This document shows, piece after piece, positions 54,439 through 64,000 of a DNA stretch of 64,000 nucleotides (its first letter is position 1; every line of letters begins with the position of its first letter). Source of the DNA: Thermodesulfovibrionales bacterium (GTDB lineage Bacteria; Nitrospirota; Thermodesulfovibrionia; Thermodesulfovibrionales; SM23-35). The translations under genes and the position numbers were made by a program. Below the pieces are notes generated by a model that did not search any database, was not told the DNA's origin, and was given only the letters and a program-made list of their open reading frames with translations. The stretch spans positions 1-64,000 of the forward strand of contig JAVHLL010000012.1 of assembly GCA_031082155.1 (NCBI GenBank), written 5' to 3'.

Positions 54439-54520
54439 CTGTATAAACTGCCGGAACAATACGAGTAAAAAAAGCAACGTAATAGTATATTCTATCTGAT
54501 ATTTTTCGTGATTCTCCAAG

Positions 54521-54550
54521 TGAACAATTGTTCATGTGAACTTACGTTCA
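54521..54550. promoter_or_regulatory. Paired palindromic operator TGAAC-N4-GTTCA (two sites)
   Basis: TGAACAATTGTTCA (54521-54534) and TGAACTTACGTTCA (54537-54550). Confidence 0.7.
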
Positions 54551-54598
54551 GTTTATAGGCAAGCGACGGGGTGTGTCAAGAAAATTTTGGGGAGAAAA

Positions 54599-54952
54599 TT
54601 ACTTTTTTGTGGTAAGAATCCGGTTCCTGTCGTCGAGGAAAACGATGTCCGGTTCGAAATTCTTTATCGTATTGTCCTGGAAATAACTGTAACAGAAGAT
54701 AATAATCTTGTCCCCGACCACCCCTTTCCGTGCTGTCGGGCCGTTCAGGCATATTTCACCGCGTTTTCCGGGGATGACATATGTTTCAAACCGTTCTCCG
54801 TTGTTCAGGTTGCTGATCATCACCTGCTCATAGGAAAGTATGCCTGCCTTCTTAAGGACTGTTTTATCAATAGTAATACTCCCCTCGTACGAAAGGTTAG
54901 ACTCTGTAACCGTTGCGCCATGTATCTTTGCTCTCAGAATGCACCGTAACAT
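54599..54952 (-). CDS. panD: Aspartate 1-decarboxylase
   Basis: MLRCILRAKIHGATVTESNLSYEGSITID; LNGPTARKGVVGDKIIIFCY. Confidence 0.95.
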   Translation of the reverse strand: MLRCILRAKIHGATVTESNLSYEGSITIDKTVLKKAGILSYEQVMISNLNNGERFETYVIPGKRGEICLNGPTARKGVVGDKIIIFCYSYFQDNTIKNFEPDIVFLDDRNRILTTKK

Positions 54953-55021
54953 AAAATCCTTCCCTGTAAAACACTTTCTTTTTTAAAGTATGCATGTTTT
55001 CCGGATACAAAAGCAACTTTG

Positions 55022-56254
55022 CTAAGTGCGTGTGTCGATATTCGGTCCTCCTGCCCGGACGCAAGCCAGTATAATCATCCCGGCAAGAAAAAAAACGGCA
55101 ATTGACAGGATTGCAGGCCTTTGGCTTCCGAACGCTGTTGATATCTGTCCGAATGCGAGCGGGCCGAGTATTGCTGAAGATTTGCCCACCAGAGAGTACA
55201 CGCCGAAATATTCAGCCTCCTTCCCCCGGGGAATAAATTGTGTATAAAGAGCACGCGAGGCTGCCTGGACAGTCCCGAGGCCAAGGCCTGCACATAACGC
55301 TATGCCCCAAAACTGACTTTTTGTGTATACGAAAAAGGCGACCGTGGCAACAAGCGTCCACAGAAAAAGCGAGGCGTAGACAACTTTTTTTGGCCCCCAA
55401 AGGTCGATGGGTTTTGCCATGATCAGGGAACCCAGTAACGCAGTCAGTTGTACAAGAAGATAAAGGACGATCAGTTCCTGGGCCTGAAACCCGAGGGTTG
55501 TTGCGGCAAAAATGCTCGAAAAAACAATAACGGTATTTACCCCGTCCTCATAGAGAAGAAACGATATCAGGAATTTTCTCGCCTCTTTCTCCCGCCAAAT
55601 CTCTCTCAGGGTTTTCATTGTATAGCGGACCCCTTTCGCACCGGCACGGGTCCAGGCACCGTCTGCTCTTCTGTCGCCGGGGAGAAACAAAAATGCAGGC
55701 AGGGAAAACAGTGCAAAGAACAGGGCCACCATCACCCATACAATTTTGAAATCTCCTGCTTTAACCAGGGGGAGCGCGATCAGGAGAGCAGCGATAGAAC
55801 CGGCATACCCGACCATGTAACCCCATGCAGACACCCTGCCGGTATATTCCGAAGGGACTATTCTCGGGAGAAAAGAATTGTAGAAAACCAGTCCGCCCTC
55901 CATGCCGAGATTGGCAATGACAATGAGAAAGAATCCTTCGATAACCATTCCCTCGTTCAGGCAGGACAGGCCTGCGATTGCTGCCACACTGATTGCGGTA
56001 TAGAGAAAGAGAAAATTTTTTCTCAGTCCCCCGAAATCTGCGATTCCTCCGAGAAAAGGCGATGTAAGGGCGACAATCGCCATGCTTATTGAAATTGCCC
56101 TTCCCCACCACAGGTCGCCGAGCCCGGCATCGTTCCCCACAATCACACTGGTATAATATACAGGGAAAACAACTGCCACGATCACTGCTGAATAGCTTGA
56201 GTTTGCAAAGTCGAACAGCGTCCAGCTGATGAGGTGTTTCTTGTTGAGATTCAT
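55022..56254 (-). CDS. MFS transporter, UMF1/Atg22-like
   Basis: WTLFDFANSSYSAVIVAVVFPVYY; start set at MNLNKKHLISW to reduce overlap with pdxA. Confidence 0.85.
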   Translation of the reverse strand: MNLNKKHLISWTLFDFANSSYSAVIVAVVFPVYYTSVIVGNDAGLGDLWWGRAISISMAIVALTSPFLGGIADFGGLRKNFLFLYTAISVAAIAGLSCLNEGMVIEGFFLIVIANLGMEGGLVFYNSFLPRIVPSEYTGRVSAWGYMVGYAGSIAALLIALPLVKAGDFKIVWVMVALFFALFSLPAFLFLPGDRRADGAWTRAGAKGVRYTMKTLREIWREKEARKFLISFLLYEDGVNTVIVFSSIFAATTLGFQAQELIVLYLLVQLTALLGSLIMAKPIDLWGPKKVVYASLFLWTLVATVAFFVYTKSQFWGIALCAGLGLGTVQAASRALYTQFIPRGKEAEYFGVYSLVGKSSAILGPLAFGQISTAFGSQRPAILSIAVFFLAGMIILACVRAGGPNIDTRT

Positions 56255-56262
56255 GACAGGCT

Positions 56263-57267
56263 CTATAGGTGCAATTGTGAAGCGACTTTTATCGCCTCGA
56301 TCATACTTGAAGGGTTCGCAATCCCTTTCCATGCGATGTCATATGCTGTCCCGTGGTCAGGAGAAGTGCGGACAAAAGGTAATCCAACCGTAACATTCAC
56401 CCCGGTGTCGAAAGCAATCATCTTCAGGGGAATCAATCCCTGGTCGTGATACATGCAGACGACCATGTCGATATCGCCTGCATATGCTTTACGGAAAACT
56501 GTATCAGGGGGCCAGGGGCCTGAGACAGGGATGCCCTCTTTTACCGCAGCCCGTATCGCAGGAATGATTGCGTTACTCTCTTCATCTCCGAACATCCCCG
56601 CCTCTCCGGCATGCGGATTGAGCCCTGCAACTGCAATTGTTGGTCTTTTGATCTTCAGCATTCTGCATGCCTTCACTGCAAGCCTGATCGTTTTCAGGAC
56701 CCTCTGTTTCGTGATTAACTCCGGCACCTGACTGATCGCCGTGTGTATGGTAACAAGTATGACACGGAGGGGACCTCCCGCGAGCATCATGGCGTAGTCT
56801 TTTGTCCCTGACAATTCTGCAAGCATTTCCGTATGGCCCGGCCATGGCAACTCTGCCATCTTCATGGCTTCCTTTGATATCGGCGCCGTAACAACCCCGT
56901 CAACCTTTTTCTCCAAAGCAAGCTCGACCGCCTTTCTGATAAAGCGTGCGCATGCAGCCCCTCCTTCCGGCGTCGGCATACGTTTTTTTATCCCGGGAAT
57001 GCTTTGCAAATCAATTAGATGGATTGTGTTCGGTATCAACTTTATTTCTTCAGGGGAACTCACGGTTTTGATTTTGGTGGGCAATCTGAGAAGTGCAGCT
57101 GCCTCCTGCATCACGCCCGCATCTCCGATAATTACTGGGATACAGCATTTCCTGACCGCAGGAGATGCAACAGCCCGGATAATGATTTCTGCCCCGATGC
57201 CTCCCGGATCGCCCATGGTAATCGCAAGAATTTTCTTGACCGGTTCATACTGTTTGGTCCCGCTCAC
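56263..57267 (-). CDS. pdxA: 4-hydroxythreonine-4-phosphate dehydrogenase
   Basis: ITMGDPGGIGAEIIIRA; GHTEMLAEL; GLNPHAGEAGMFGDEE; MYHDQGLIPLK. Confidence 0.96.
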   Translation of the reverse strand: MSGTKQYEPVKKILAITMGDPGGIGAEIIIRAVASPAVRKCCIPVIIGDAGVMQEAAALLRLPTKIKTVSSPEEIKLIPNTIHLIDLQSIPGIKKRMPTPEGGAACARFIRKAVELALEKKVDGVVTAPISKEAMKMAELPWPGHTEMLAELSGTKDYAMMLAGGPLRVILVTIHTAISQVPELITKQRVLKTIRLAVKACRMLKIKRPTIAVAGLNPHAGEAGMFGDEESNAIIPAIRAAVKEGIPVSGPWPPDTVFRKAYAGDIDMVVCMYHDQGLIPLKMIAFDTGVNVTVGLPFVRTSPDHGTAYDIAWKGIANPSSMIEAIKVASQLHL

Positions 57268-57288
57268 ACGCTCCCCCCTTTGGGAAAA

Positions 57289-57855
57289 TCATTGCTTTTC
57301 ATGAAGCCTTATGTTGATGCAGGCCTTCTTTTTGAGTTCGGCGAGATGGAATTTAAGGCGGTCGTTCAGTTCGCGTTCAGTAAGATAATTCTCGATCTCT
57401 TCCCTTACGTCATCGAGTTCCTTCTCTCCAAATGCCTCGCGGTGCGAGTTGTAATACTCTGAAGCCTCTTCATCTTTGATTCTGATGAATGCACGGATTT
57501 TCAGGTCAATATACTCATTCATGAGTTCATCTTCAGAAGGCGCTTCAATCCTTATCTTTTGCCCCTCTCTGACGAGGAGCATCCTATTGACCATACTATT
57601 GAGCACCTCTTCTCTCGTAATGTCCGGCAGAACCTTGACCGTTGCCGCATACTTCTCCTCGAGGTCGCTAAGAGTGATCGCAGTGTTGTCGATAGATGCA
57701 ACCAGCCGGTCCCGGATGGTTTCTGCCAAGAGCGATGAGCAGAGAGCAAAGAGCAGAAAACACAGAGTAGAGAACCAAACACCGGGATTAAAGCGCCGGG
57801 AAAAGACTTCGGACGTCTTTTTCGGTATAACACGCTTCTCAGGTATCGTTTTCAT
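57289..57855 (-). CDS. SurA N-terminal-domain-like periplasmic chaperone, apparently lacking a PPIase domain
   Basis: DRLVASIDNTAITLSDLEEKYA; REEVLNSMVNRMLLVREGQKIRIE; signal peptide; 188 aa. Confidence 0.75.
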   Translation of the reverse strand: MKTIPEKRVIPKKTSEVFSRRFNPGVWFSTLCFLLFALCSSLLAETIRDRLVASIDNTAITLSDLEEKYAATVKVLPDITREEVLNSMVNRMLLVREGQKIRIEAPSEDELMNEYIDLKIRAFIRIKDEEASEYYNSHREAFGEKELDDVREEIENYLTERELNDRLKFHLAELKKKACINIRLHEKQ

Positions 57856-57889
57856 CTCTTCGCCCTATGCACCTCGCTCTCTTCTTTTT

Positions 57890-60577
57890 TTAAAAAGCAT
57901 GGCCTATGCTGAAATGAATCTCTCCGCTGCTTTCGCCTTTTCCTCTCTGAAGCTTGTATCCGTAATCAACCCTCAGGGGACCAACCGGTGTATTGTATCT
58001 CAGACCAAGTCCTGCGGTAAATTTAATGTCAGCCAGGTCCACATCAGTGATGTCAACCCATACATTGCCTCCGTCAAGAAATGCTACCACCCCTATGCCC
58101 TTTCCTAATAACGTCCTCAACTCCAGATTCTCCATAAGGAAGACATTTCCTCCAGTCGGATTCCCGTCTTTTCCTTTCGGCCCGAGGGTATCCTGTTCAT
58201 ATCCTCTCACAGTGCTTCTGCCTCCAAGAAAGAACCGTTCGACAATGGGCAGTTCCTGTGTAGCCCCGTAACCCTGGGCCATACCTCCCCGCAACGAGGC
58301 AGCAAGAACAAGCCATTTTCTCAGCGCATGGTAGCTGTTTCCGTAAAACGATATTTTTATAAAATCAGTTTCCGAAAGAAAAAGAGGAGAGGTAAGCTTT
58401 ACGGAAAGGCCGGAAAGGATTCCCTTTGAGGGATAAAAGGGGTCGTTGCGGGTATCATAGATGAGACCAAGCCGCATACCGCTAATAAGGAGTGTCCCCG
58501 TATCCTCCTTGCTGAGCACAACATCAGGCTGCACATCATAAGTATTGACTACGGAAAATTCATAGTAGAGTTCAGATTTCAGCATTTCACTTATCTTTTT
58601 TTCGACTCCGGCCGTTACCGTATGCCTTGAGAGCTTGTACCTCGTCTCCCGCGTATCGATATTCACTTCTTCCTTTTCTTCACCGAGGATAAAAGCCCTG
58701 AAAGGCAAAGGGGTACGCAGAAACAAAAACCAGGGTTCAAAATATTGAAGGATATAGCGCTTTTCGAGCGAACTCCCTTCAAGACGCAATGATACCTGTC
58801 TGTTCATACCCCAGAGATTCCGGTAACTCAGTTCCAGAAACCCCCTGTACCGTTCATAGTCTCCGTAACCGATCCCGAATTCTACCGCACCTGCTTTGCC
58901 TTCCTGCACCTTAATGAGGGTGTCTTTCCTATTGCCATAGGTATCAATCAGTTCTGTGGTGATATCGGTAAACAACCCCAATTTATACAGTTTTTGTCTC
59001 TGTTGCGTAACTAGGCTGTAATTAAGGGGATCACCCTCCTTCTGCAATAATTCCCTGTCTATGATTTCGTACTGCGTTTTTTGATTCCCCTTTACGATAA
59101 CTTTACTGAAAAATTGCTGTGAGCCCTCGGCAACAGCAAAAGTAACAAGGACTGTCTCTCCCTCGAACTGTCTGTCAATGGCTACCCGTGCGTTCAGGAA
59201 GCCTGCGTTGTTATACAACTCGAGAATGCGATAACGGGCATCCGAAATATCGACTTCATTATACGCTGCACCCGGTTTGATATTGATTGCTTTTCTTACC
59301 GCAGGCTCGTCAACAGATTTTGTGCCTGAGATCTTCACTTCCTGTATTATCGTTTTATGCCCTTCATTGATTCCGACAGATATGTCCATTGTCCGGGTTT
59401 GTTCTTTATAGGTCGTCTCAAAATCCTTCACCTCAGCCGACAGATAACCAAGAGAATCGTAGAGATATTGCAGTGTCTCCCTGTCAGTATCAACATAGTC
59501 CGGATTATATATTTTCCCTTCTTTCAGGAGCATGAAATCTTTCAGATTCTTTTCCTTCAGATGGATGCTTTTAAAGGCAATCTCGCCGACCTTGACTTGT
59601 GGACCTTCAGCAATAAGAAAGGTGGTTGTTATAAATCCGTCACTGGATGCCGAAGCCGGGGTTACCACAACAAAAGGATACCCTTTATTGTGGTAAAGTA
59701 ATTTTATCCTGTGCGCAGCCTCTGCGACGATGTCTTCACTGAAGTCCTCAACTTCAAAAAAAGGCGTTTCTCTGATGAGATTTGTGCGGGAAATGGCGGA
59801 ATTCCCTTCAAAGTTTATTGCAAGATGCTGTCCGGAATCAACAGGGATATGAAGTTCACCGTCTTTAAAGCCATATGATCCGACAACGGGTCTGAAATAT
59901 CCCCTCTTTTTGTAATATGCCCTGATCTTTTCGATGTCTTTCAGGAGAACGGACTGATCATAGATATCGCCTTCGGACAATTGCATAATCCAGAGGATTT
60001 CTTCGGTATCCCTGCCTGCCCCGTCAAGGATAATTTTTCTGACGATATCCGGCTCACCCGTATTCACTGTGAGCCTTATCACAAGACTGTTTTTTTCTTT
60101 TGACTGCCGGACCTCCGTACTGACAGCGGCCCGGGGGAATCCGGAGACGGCAAGTTTTTCCTGCAGTTCAGCAGCAGCATGATCGAATGAATCACACATG
60201 AAAAGCTGCCCTTTCTTAAGAGGATACATCCTCTGTATCTTTCTTCCGGACAGTACGGAATCGCCCTCTACTGAGACAGTTTCGATCGTCTTTCTCTCCG
60301 CGACAGAAATAAACACCTCCGGGTTCTCGCCATCGGTGACCGTTACGGAAATATCTTCAAATATCCCTTTGAGGAAAGCGCGTTTTATTCCTGCACGAAT
60401 CTGCTCCCGATCGGGGAATTCCCCGGATTGTATCCCGAAAAGATACAACAACTCCTCCCGCTCTATTGTAGAAAGCCCGTCTATTCGGACCCCAGCAATA
60501 CCTGCACCTTCTGCATAGGAGGAGAAAAAGAGTGTTATGCAGCAGAGGAGGACTCCCAGCAGACGTCCTGTATTTAT
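57890..60577 (-). CDS. BamA/TamA (Omp85)-family outer-membrane assembly protein; probable non-canonical start upstream of the 60451 TTG
   Basis: POTRA-like repeats; VRGYEQDTLGPKG; C-terminal GEIHFSIGHAF; in-frame signal-peptide-like sequence INTGRLLGVLLCCITLFFSSYAEG upstream of first canonical start. Confidence 0.85.
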   Translation of the reverse strand: MNTGRLLGVLLCCITLFFSSYAEGAGIAGVRIDGLSTIEREELLYLFGIQSGEFPDREQIRAGIKRAFLKGIFEDISVTVTDGENPEVFISVAERKTIETVSVEGDSVLSGRKIQRMYPLKKGQLFMCDSFDHAAAELQEKLAVSGFPRAAVSTEVRQSKEKNSLVIRLTVNTGEPDIVRKIILDGAGRDTEEILWIMQLSEGDIYDQSVLLKDIEKIRAYYKKRGYFRPVVGSYGFKDGELHIPVDSGQHLAINFEGNSAISRTNLIRETPFFEVEDFSEDIVAEAAHRIKLLYHNKGYPFVVVTPASASSDGFITTTFLIAEGPQVKVGEIAFKSIHLKEKNLKDFMLLKEGKIYNPDYVDTDRETLQYLYDSLGYLSAEVKDFETTYKEQTRTMDISVGINEGHKTIIQEVKISGTKSVDEPAVRKAINIKPGAAYNEVDISDARYRILELYNNAGFLNARVAIDRQFEGETVLVTFAVAEGSQQFFSKVIVKGNQKTQYEIIDRELLQKEGDPLNYSLVTQQRQKLYKLGLFTDITTELIDTYGNRKDTLIKVQEGKAGAVEFGIGYGDYERYRGFLELSYRNLWGMNRQVSLRLEGSSLEKRYILQYFEPWFLFLRTPLPFRAFILGEEKEEVNIDTRETRYKLSRHTVTAGVEKKISEMLKSELYYEFSVVNTYDVQPDVVLSKEDTGTLLISGMRLGLIYDTRNDPFYPSKGILSGLSVKLTSPLFLSETDFIKISFYGNSYHALRKWLVLAASLRGGMAQGYGATQELPIVERFFLGGRSTVRGYEQDTLGPKGKDGNPTGGNVFLMENLELRTLLGKGIGVVAFLDGGNVWVDITDVDLADIKFTAGLGLRYNTPVGPLRVDYGYKLQRGKGESSGEIHFSIGHAF

Positions 60578-63500
60578 CTGAACTCGAACCTGAACTTTAT
60601 ATCACCTCCCACCCCTCTTCTCTCGTCATGTATTCCGACAAGAGAGATATTCCTGCTTATCAGATACTCGACCTTGATAATCTGCTCCTCAGTGGACCCG
60701 AGGAGGTTCGAATAGGTTACGTAGAGTTTGTCCGCAATGAGCCGTTTTGAAACTATCACCCGTGGACTTACCGTGCCGGTAGTCTCGGAAACCGCAGGTT
60801 CGACCTGAAACCTGTCTATTCCTGTGATCATCTTCATGCGCTCTTCAATGACATCCGCTACAGGACCTGCAACAAATGACGTTGCCTCTCCCGCCCCAAT
60901 GCCCCCTTCGATCCCTTTCATCTGTGAGCCTATCCTGCCGACGGTCAGCAATGCAAGGATATCGACTTCATCAAGATGAGGAGTGGAGGTGAGCGCAAGC
61001 GTAAAGTGATCGATCTGTCCCTCGAGAGTCAACCTGATATTATAGCTGCTCACCGTTGTTTCTGCAGTAAAATTGAAAACAGGCATTATCCTGTTAGGGT
61101 CTGCAAAATCAGCGCTTGCATGGATGATCCTGAATTCATTGTTTCTGAAATATACATATCCTTCGTTCGATTCCACTCTTCCAAACAAAACTGGGTGCAA
61201 CAGTGTCCCTTTTAAAATCATATCCCCCCGGATATTCACAGGCGCCCGTGCGATATTGTTGTCCACAGAAATTTTATCGCTTCCCGTAATACGTATGTTT
61301 AACTCCGTGTGCTCAAACAGGGTTGTTTCTGCACGGGGGATGTCTTTCGACTTTGACTGGAATATCCAGCTTCTCCACTCTATGTTCTCCTTGTAATACG
61401 CTCGGTTGATCCGTATGTCGCCGACAATATTCTGTTGTTCCGGGGTCCCCTTCAGGAGAAGGTTCCCCCCGAAATTAAGGGAAAAATTTCCGGAAGGCGA
61501 AGTCGAAACATTCTCGACGGCAGCTTCGACATAGAACCGCTTAACTTTGAACGCTTTCAGGGAGACATATCCGGAAGCAGTAATATTGCCTCCCCCGATT
61601 TTGCCTGTCAGTTTCTGGAGGACGATCCTGTCTTCATCCATGAAAAGATGCCCGTTGAGAGAACTGATATAGGCAGGGTAATCACGGAGACCAACGGATG
61701 CGTCAGTTACATTCATTCCTCCCTTGACCCCCGGATCGTCCCAGGGGCCGGAAATCGAAAAGGAGAAGTCGGCATCACCTTTGAGATACCCGATTTTTTT
61801 CGACATGCCCTTGAGCGGAGCGAGCGCGGACTTCCCTTCAAGACTGAGATTATAAGATTTCCCGATTTCAAGTCCTCCTCTGAGGCTGAATGATGTTGTA
61901 CCGCTCTTCAAGGTACATGCAGTAACAGAAAGCGCCTTATTCTGCAGGGAAAAAATTATCGGTGAGTCATTCGATAAAGTCTGTCCAAAGAGTGAAAGGG
62001 TAAACCGTTCCAATGCCGTTGAAACCGAAATGGTATGTCTGTCCCCCCGTAAGTGCATTTTTCCTTCAAGGAAAAGCTCAAGGTCTTCAGGGACATCTTT
62101 TAAAACCGAACTCACAATAAAATCGTACCGGGCGGGCTGTATGGAAAGTTCCGCGCTCCACGGAAGTCTCTCGTCAAGCCTGCCGCTCCCCCTGAGCTGC
62201 ATCTTCTCATTAAAAAGGTCTCCCTGCACCGAGATATCCTTGTTCCGGATCGAAGCGGTAATATGCCCTCTTCCCATATCCTTTCCCTTGAATGTGCCGC
62301 CGATAACCCGGGCGTGGAAGGTAAGCACAGGGTTGTCAAACGTTCCCGAACCTTCTGATTTCAGGGAGATGGTCACGTCATCAGGCATCCTTTGCAGGCC
62401 AAGGTCTTTGAGGAAGAGCTTTTCAGCAGAGGCATTGTAAGAAAATTTCCCTCCATGCGAGAATGTTGCTTCCGCATCAAGAACTGATTTATCTTTTCTT
62501 ATTTGCAGCTTTTTCAATGAGAATTCATTATAGGTAAAGGTAAAAGCAGATGAAGCCCCATCAAAGGGTATCGTATACACTGATGCGTTCTCTGCAGAAG
62601 CATTGCCTCTGACAATAAAATCTCTACCCCTGCCGGTCATGCCCATCTCTGCATTCAGTCTTCCCTGCCCCGCAAACTCTTTGTAGAAGATCTGGACTGT
62701 TTTTCCGAAATCGGCCTTTCTGAGAGAAGCCTTCAGGTCATAGAGCGGCGCAGAAACGTCAAAAAGTTGCCTTGCGCTCGGAAAGGATATTTTCCCCTTC
62801 ACGGTATGCTCCTGGCCTGGTGATCTGAAAAAAGTTTCCCGGGTGCTGAGCAATGCTCGTTCATAAGCAAAATCGGACACGATACTGTCAAGCTGATATC
62901 CTTCGAGAGTAGCGTTCGCAAGGATGGCCCTTCCCGATATTTTCAGGTTTTCCAGCGGACCGGCTATTTCGCCCGAGAATTCACTGTGGCCGCTCAGGCC
63001 CTTGTAATATGGCGCAGCGAGGTCAATGGCAGACTCTGAAATCAGTCTTCCCCTCATTTGCATAGTACTCTTTGGCAGGTTGACCGTCCCGTTTAGGGTC
63101 AGATGCGACAGAGGTGTGTGAATCTGCAGGTCTTCCAAAGAAACAATGCGCTCATGCATTGAGAATCTACCCTTTATGTCCCGTATCCTGCTCAATACGT
63201 TTTCAACCGGATACGGTTCTCCCGAATAATATGATTTCTGTACTCTCAACGCTGCTTTGTAGAGAAACTTACCTTCCGGATTGAATGTATTCCCTGAGGT
63301 GGTCAATTCCCCATCAACCTTTCCATCCGGGATTTCCGGGTCCCACTTGATAAGCCCAAAGACCGGAAGACTGTCGACAGACTGAAATCTGACACGGAGT
63401 GAATAAAAATCGACAATCGGGAGATGGATCAACGCCTCAGCCTGCCCTTTTCCGTTATAAAGTAATGCAGCGCCGTTTTCGAATTTCATTATCCTGTCTT

Positions 63501-64000
63501 TATACAAAATATTGCAGCTCAGTGTATCGATATCCACACCATACAGGTTCCCCTGCTGTAGCTTTGCCTTTGCGTTTCCCGAAATATCCGTAAGCGGTCC
63601 GGTAATTTCTCCCTGAAAATCGACAAGTCCCTCAAGCTGGTCTTTCACCTTGAGAAGTTCCATGAGTGTCTGAAGATACAAATCCCCGCTCAGTTTGAGA
63701 TCGAGAAAGATGTTTTGCAGTTCAGGCAGCTCCAGTCCTTTTCTCTCGCCGCGGATCATGGTTGCTTTCTGTTTTGCGGGTACGATTTTTATTTCTCCTT
63801 TGGCCGAAATCCTTCCTTCACCCCGCTCAATAAGCCCGAACAGCCGTTTGACAGAGTTTACGATCAGCGCAAGACCGGTTTTGAGTGATCCTTTGCCCCG
63901 GGAATATGCTCCCTCGGCAGTAAACTTTGAACCATACGCGCCCACTTTAAGTCTTTTGATCTCAAGTGCATCTTTCCTGAAAACAACCGCCGCCTGGATA
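60574..64000 (-). CDS. TamB-family inner-membrane translocation/assembly protein (5' end beyond window)
   Basis: Repetitive AsmA/TamB-like sequence; C-term DEVDILALLTVGRIGSQMKG; reading frame open to the window edge. Confidence 0.88.
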   Translation of the reverse strand, partial: IQAAVVFRKDALEIKRLKVGAYGSKFTAEGAYSRGKGSLKTGLALIVNSVKRLFGLIERGEGRISAKGEIKIVPAKQKATMIRGERKGLELPELQNIFLDLKLSGDLYLQTLMELLKVKDQLEGLVDFQGEITGPLTDISGNAKAKLQQGNLYGVDIDTLSCNILYKDRIMKFENGAALLYNGKGQAEALIHLPIVDFYSLRVRFQSVDSLPVFGLIKWDPEIPDGKVDGELTTSGNTFNPEGKFLYKAALRVQKSYYSGEPYPVENVLSRIRDIKGRFSMHERIVSLEDLQIHTPLSHLTLNGTVNLPKSTMQMRGRLISESAIDLAAPYYKGLSGHSEFSGEIAGPLENLKISGRAILANATLEGYQLDSIVSDFAYERALLSTRETFFRSPGQEHTVKGKISFPSARQLFDVSAPLYDLKASLRKADFGKTVQIFYKEFAGQGRLNAEMGMTGRGRDFIVRGNASAENASVYTIPFDGASSAFTFTYNEFSLKKLQIRKDKSVLDAEATFSHGGKFSYNASAEKLFLKDLGLQRMPDDVTISLKSEGSGTFDNPVLTFHARVIGGTFKGKDMGRGHITASIRNKDISVQGDLFNEKMQLRGSGRLDERLPWSAELSIQPARYDFIVSSVLKDVPEDLELFLEGKMHLRGDRHTISVSTALERFTLSLFGQTLSNDSPIIFSLQNKALSVTACTLKSGTTSFSLRGGLEIGKSYNLSLEGKSALAPLKGMSKKIGYLKGDADFSFSISGPWDDPGVKGGMNVTDASVGLRDYPAYISSLNGHLFMDEDRIVLQKLTGKIGGGNITASGYVSLKAFKVKRFYVEAAVENVSTSPSGNFSLNFGGNLLLKGTPEQQNIVGDIRINRAYYKENIEWRSWIFQSKSKDIPRAETTLFEHTELNIRITGSDKISVDNNIARAPVNIRGDMILKGTLLHPVLFGRVESNEGYVYFRNNEFRIIHASADFADPNRIMPVFNFTAETTVSSYNIRLTLEGQIDHFTLALTSTPHLDEVDILALLTVGRIGSQMKGIEGGIGAGEATSFVAGPVADVIEERMKMITGIDRFQVEPAVSETTGTVSPRVIVSKRLIADKLYVTYSNLLGSTEEQIIKVEYLISRNISLVGIHDERRGVGGDIKFRFEFR

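Noticed and set aside
55448-56092. 214-aa plus-strand ORF within the MFS transporter gene
   Set aside because: Antisense to a well-supported transporter; Cys/His-rich composition looks like frame artefact.

Overview
The window is a bacterial chromosomal segment. Gene content and style suggest a Nitrospirota/Thermodesulfovibrionia-like or deltaproteobacterial-type anaerobe; this is inference only. In order it contains: (1) two paralogous large membrane proteins with TPR-like C-termini, then surface-polysaccharide-type genes (sulfotransferase, GNAT, GT2, DegT aminotransferase, NAD-sugar epimerase); (2) a ~9.2 kb cluster (11769-20920) of five multiheme c-type cytochromes, two NHL beta-propeller lipoproteins and a large probable outer-membrane beta-barrel, a candidate trans-envelope/extracellular electron-transfer system that includes an OmcE-like tetraheme protein; (3) a [NiFe]-hydrogenase maturation island (protease-like, hypE, hypD, hypF, hypB, hypA; no hypC seen) with a miniature AcsC/CFeSP-gamma-like protein between hypE and hypD; (4) housekeeping genes (ribD, obgE, rpmA, rplU, dnaB, rplI, pdxJ, pdxA, panD) together with a CysRS-like protein whose zinc site looks degraded; (5) a tandemly duplicated three-gene module (TauE/SafE permease, unknown membrane protein, UspA) next to GntR and NtrC-type regulators; (6) an EmrAB-type efflux operon with a paired palindromic operator; (7) a surA-like/bamA-like/tamB outer-membrane biogenesis operon running off the right edge. 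Dispersed TGTCATTCCSGCTTGTCSGGAAT inverted-repeat elements occur throughout. One copy encloses an apparently intact GIY-YIG nuclease ORF, making it a candidate autonomous version of the family. No rRNA, tRNA or CRISPR array was recognised by eye. All homology calls come from motif recognition, not database searches.
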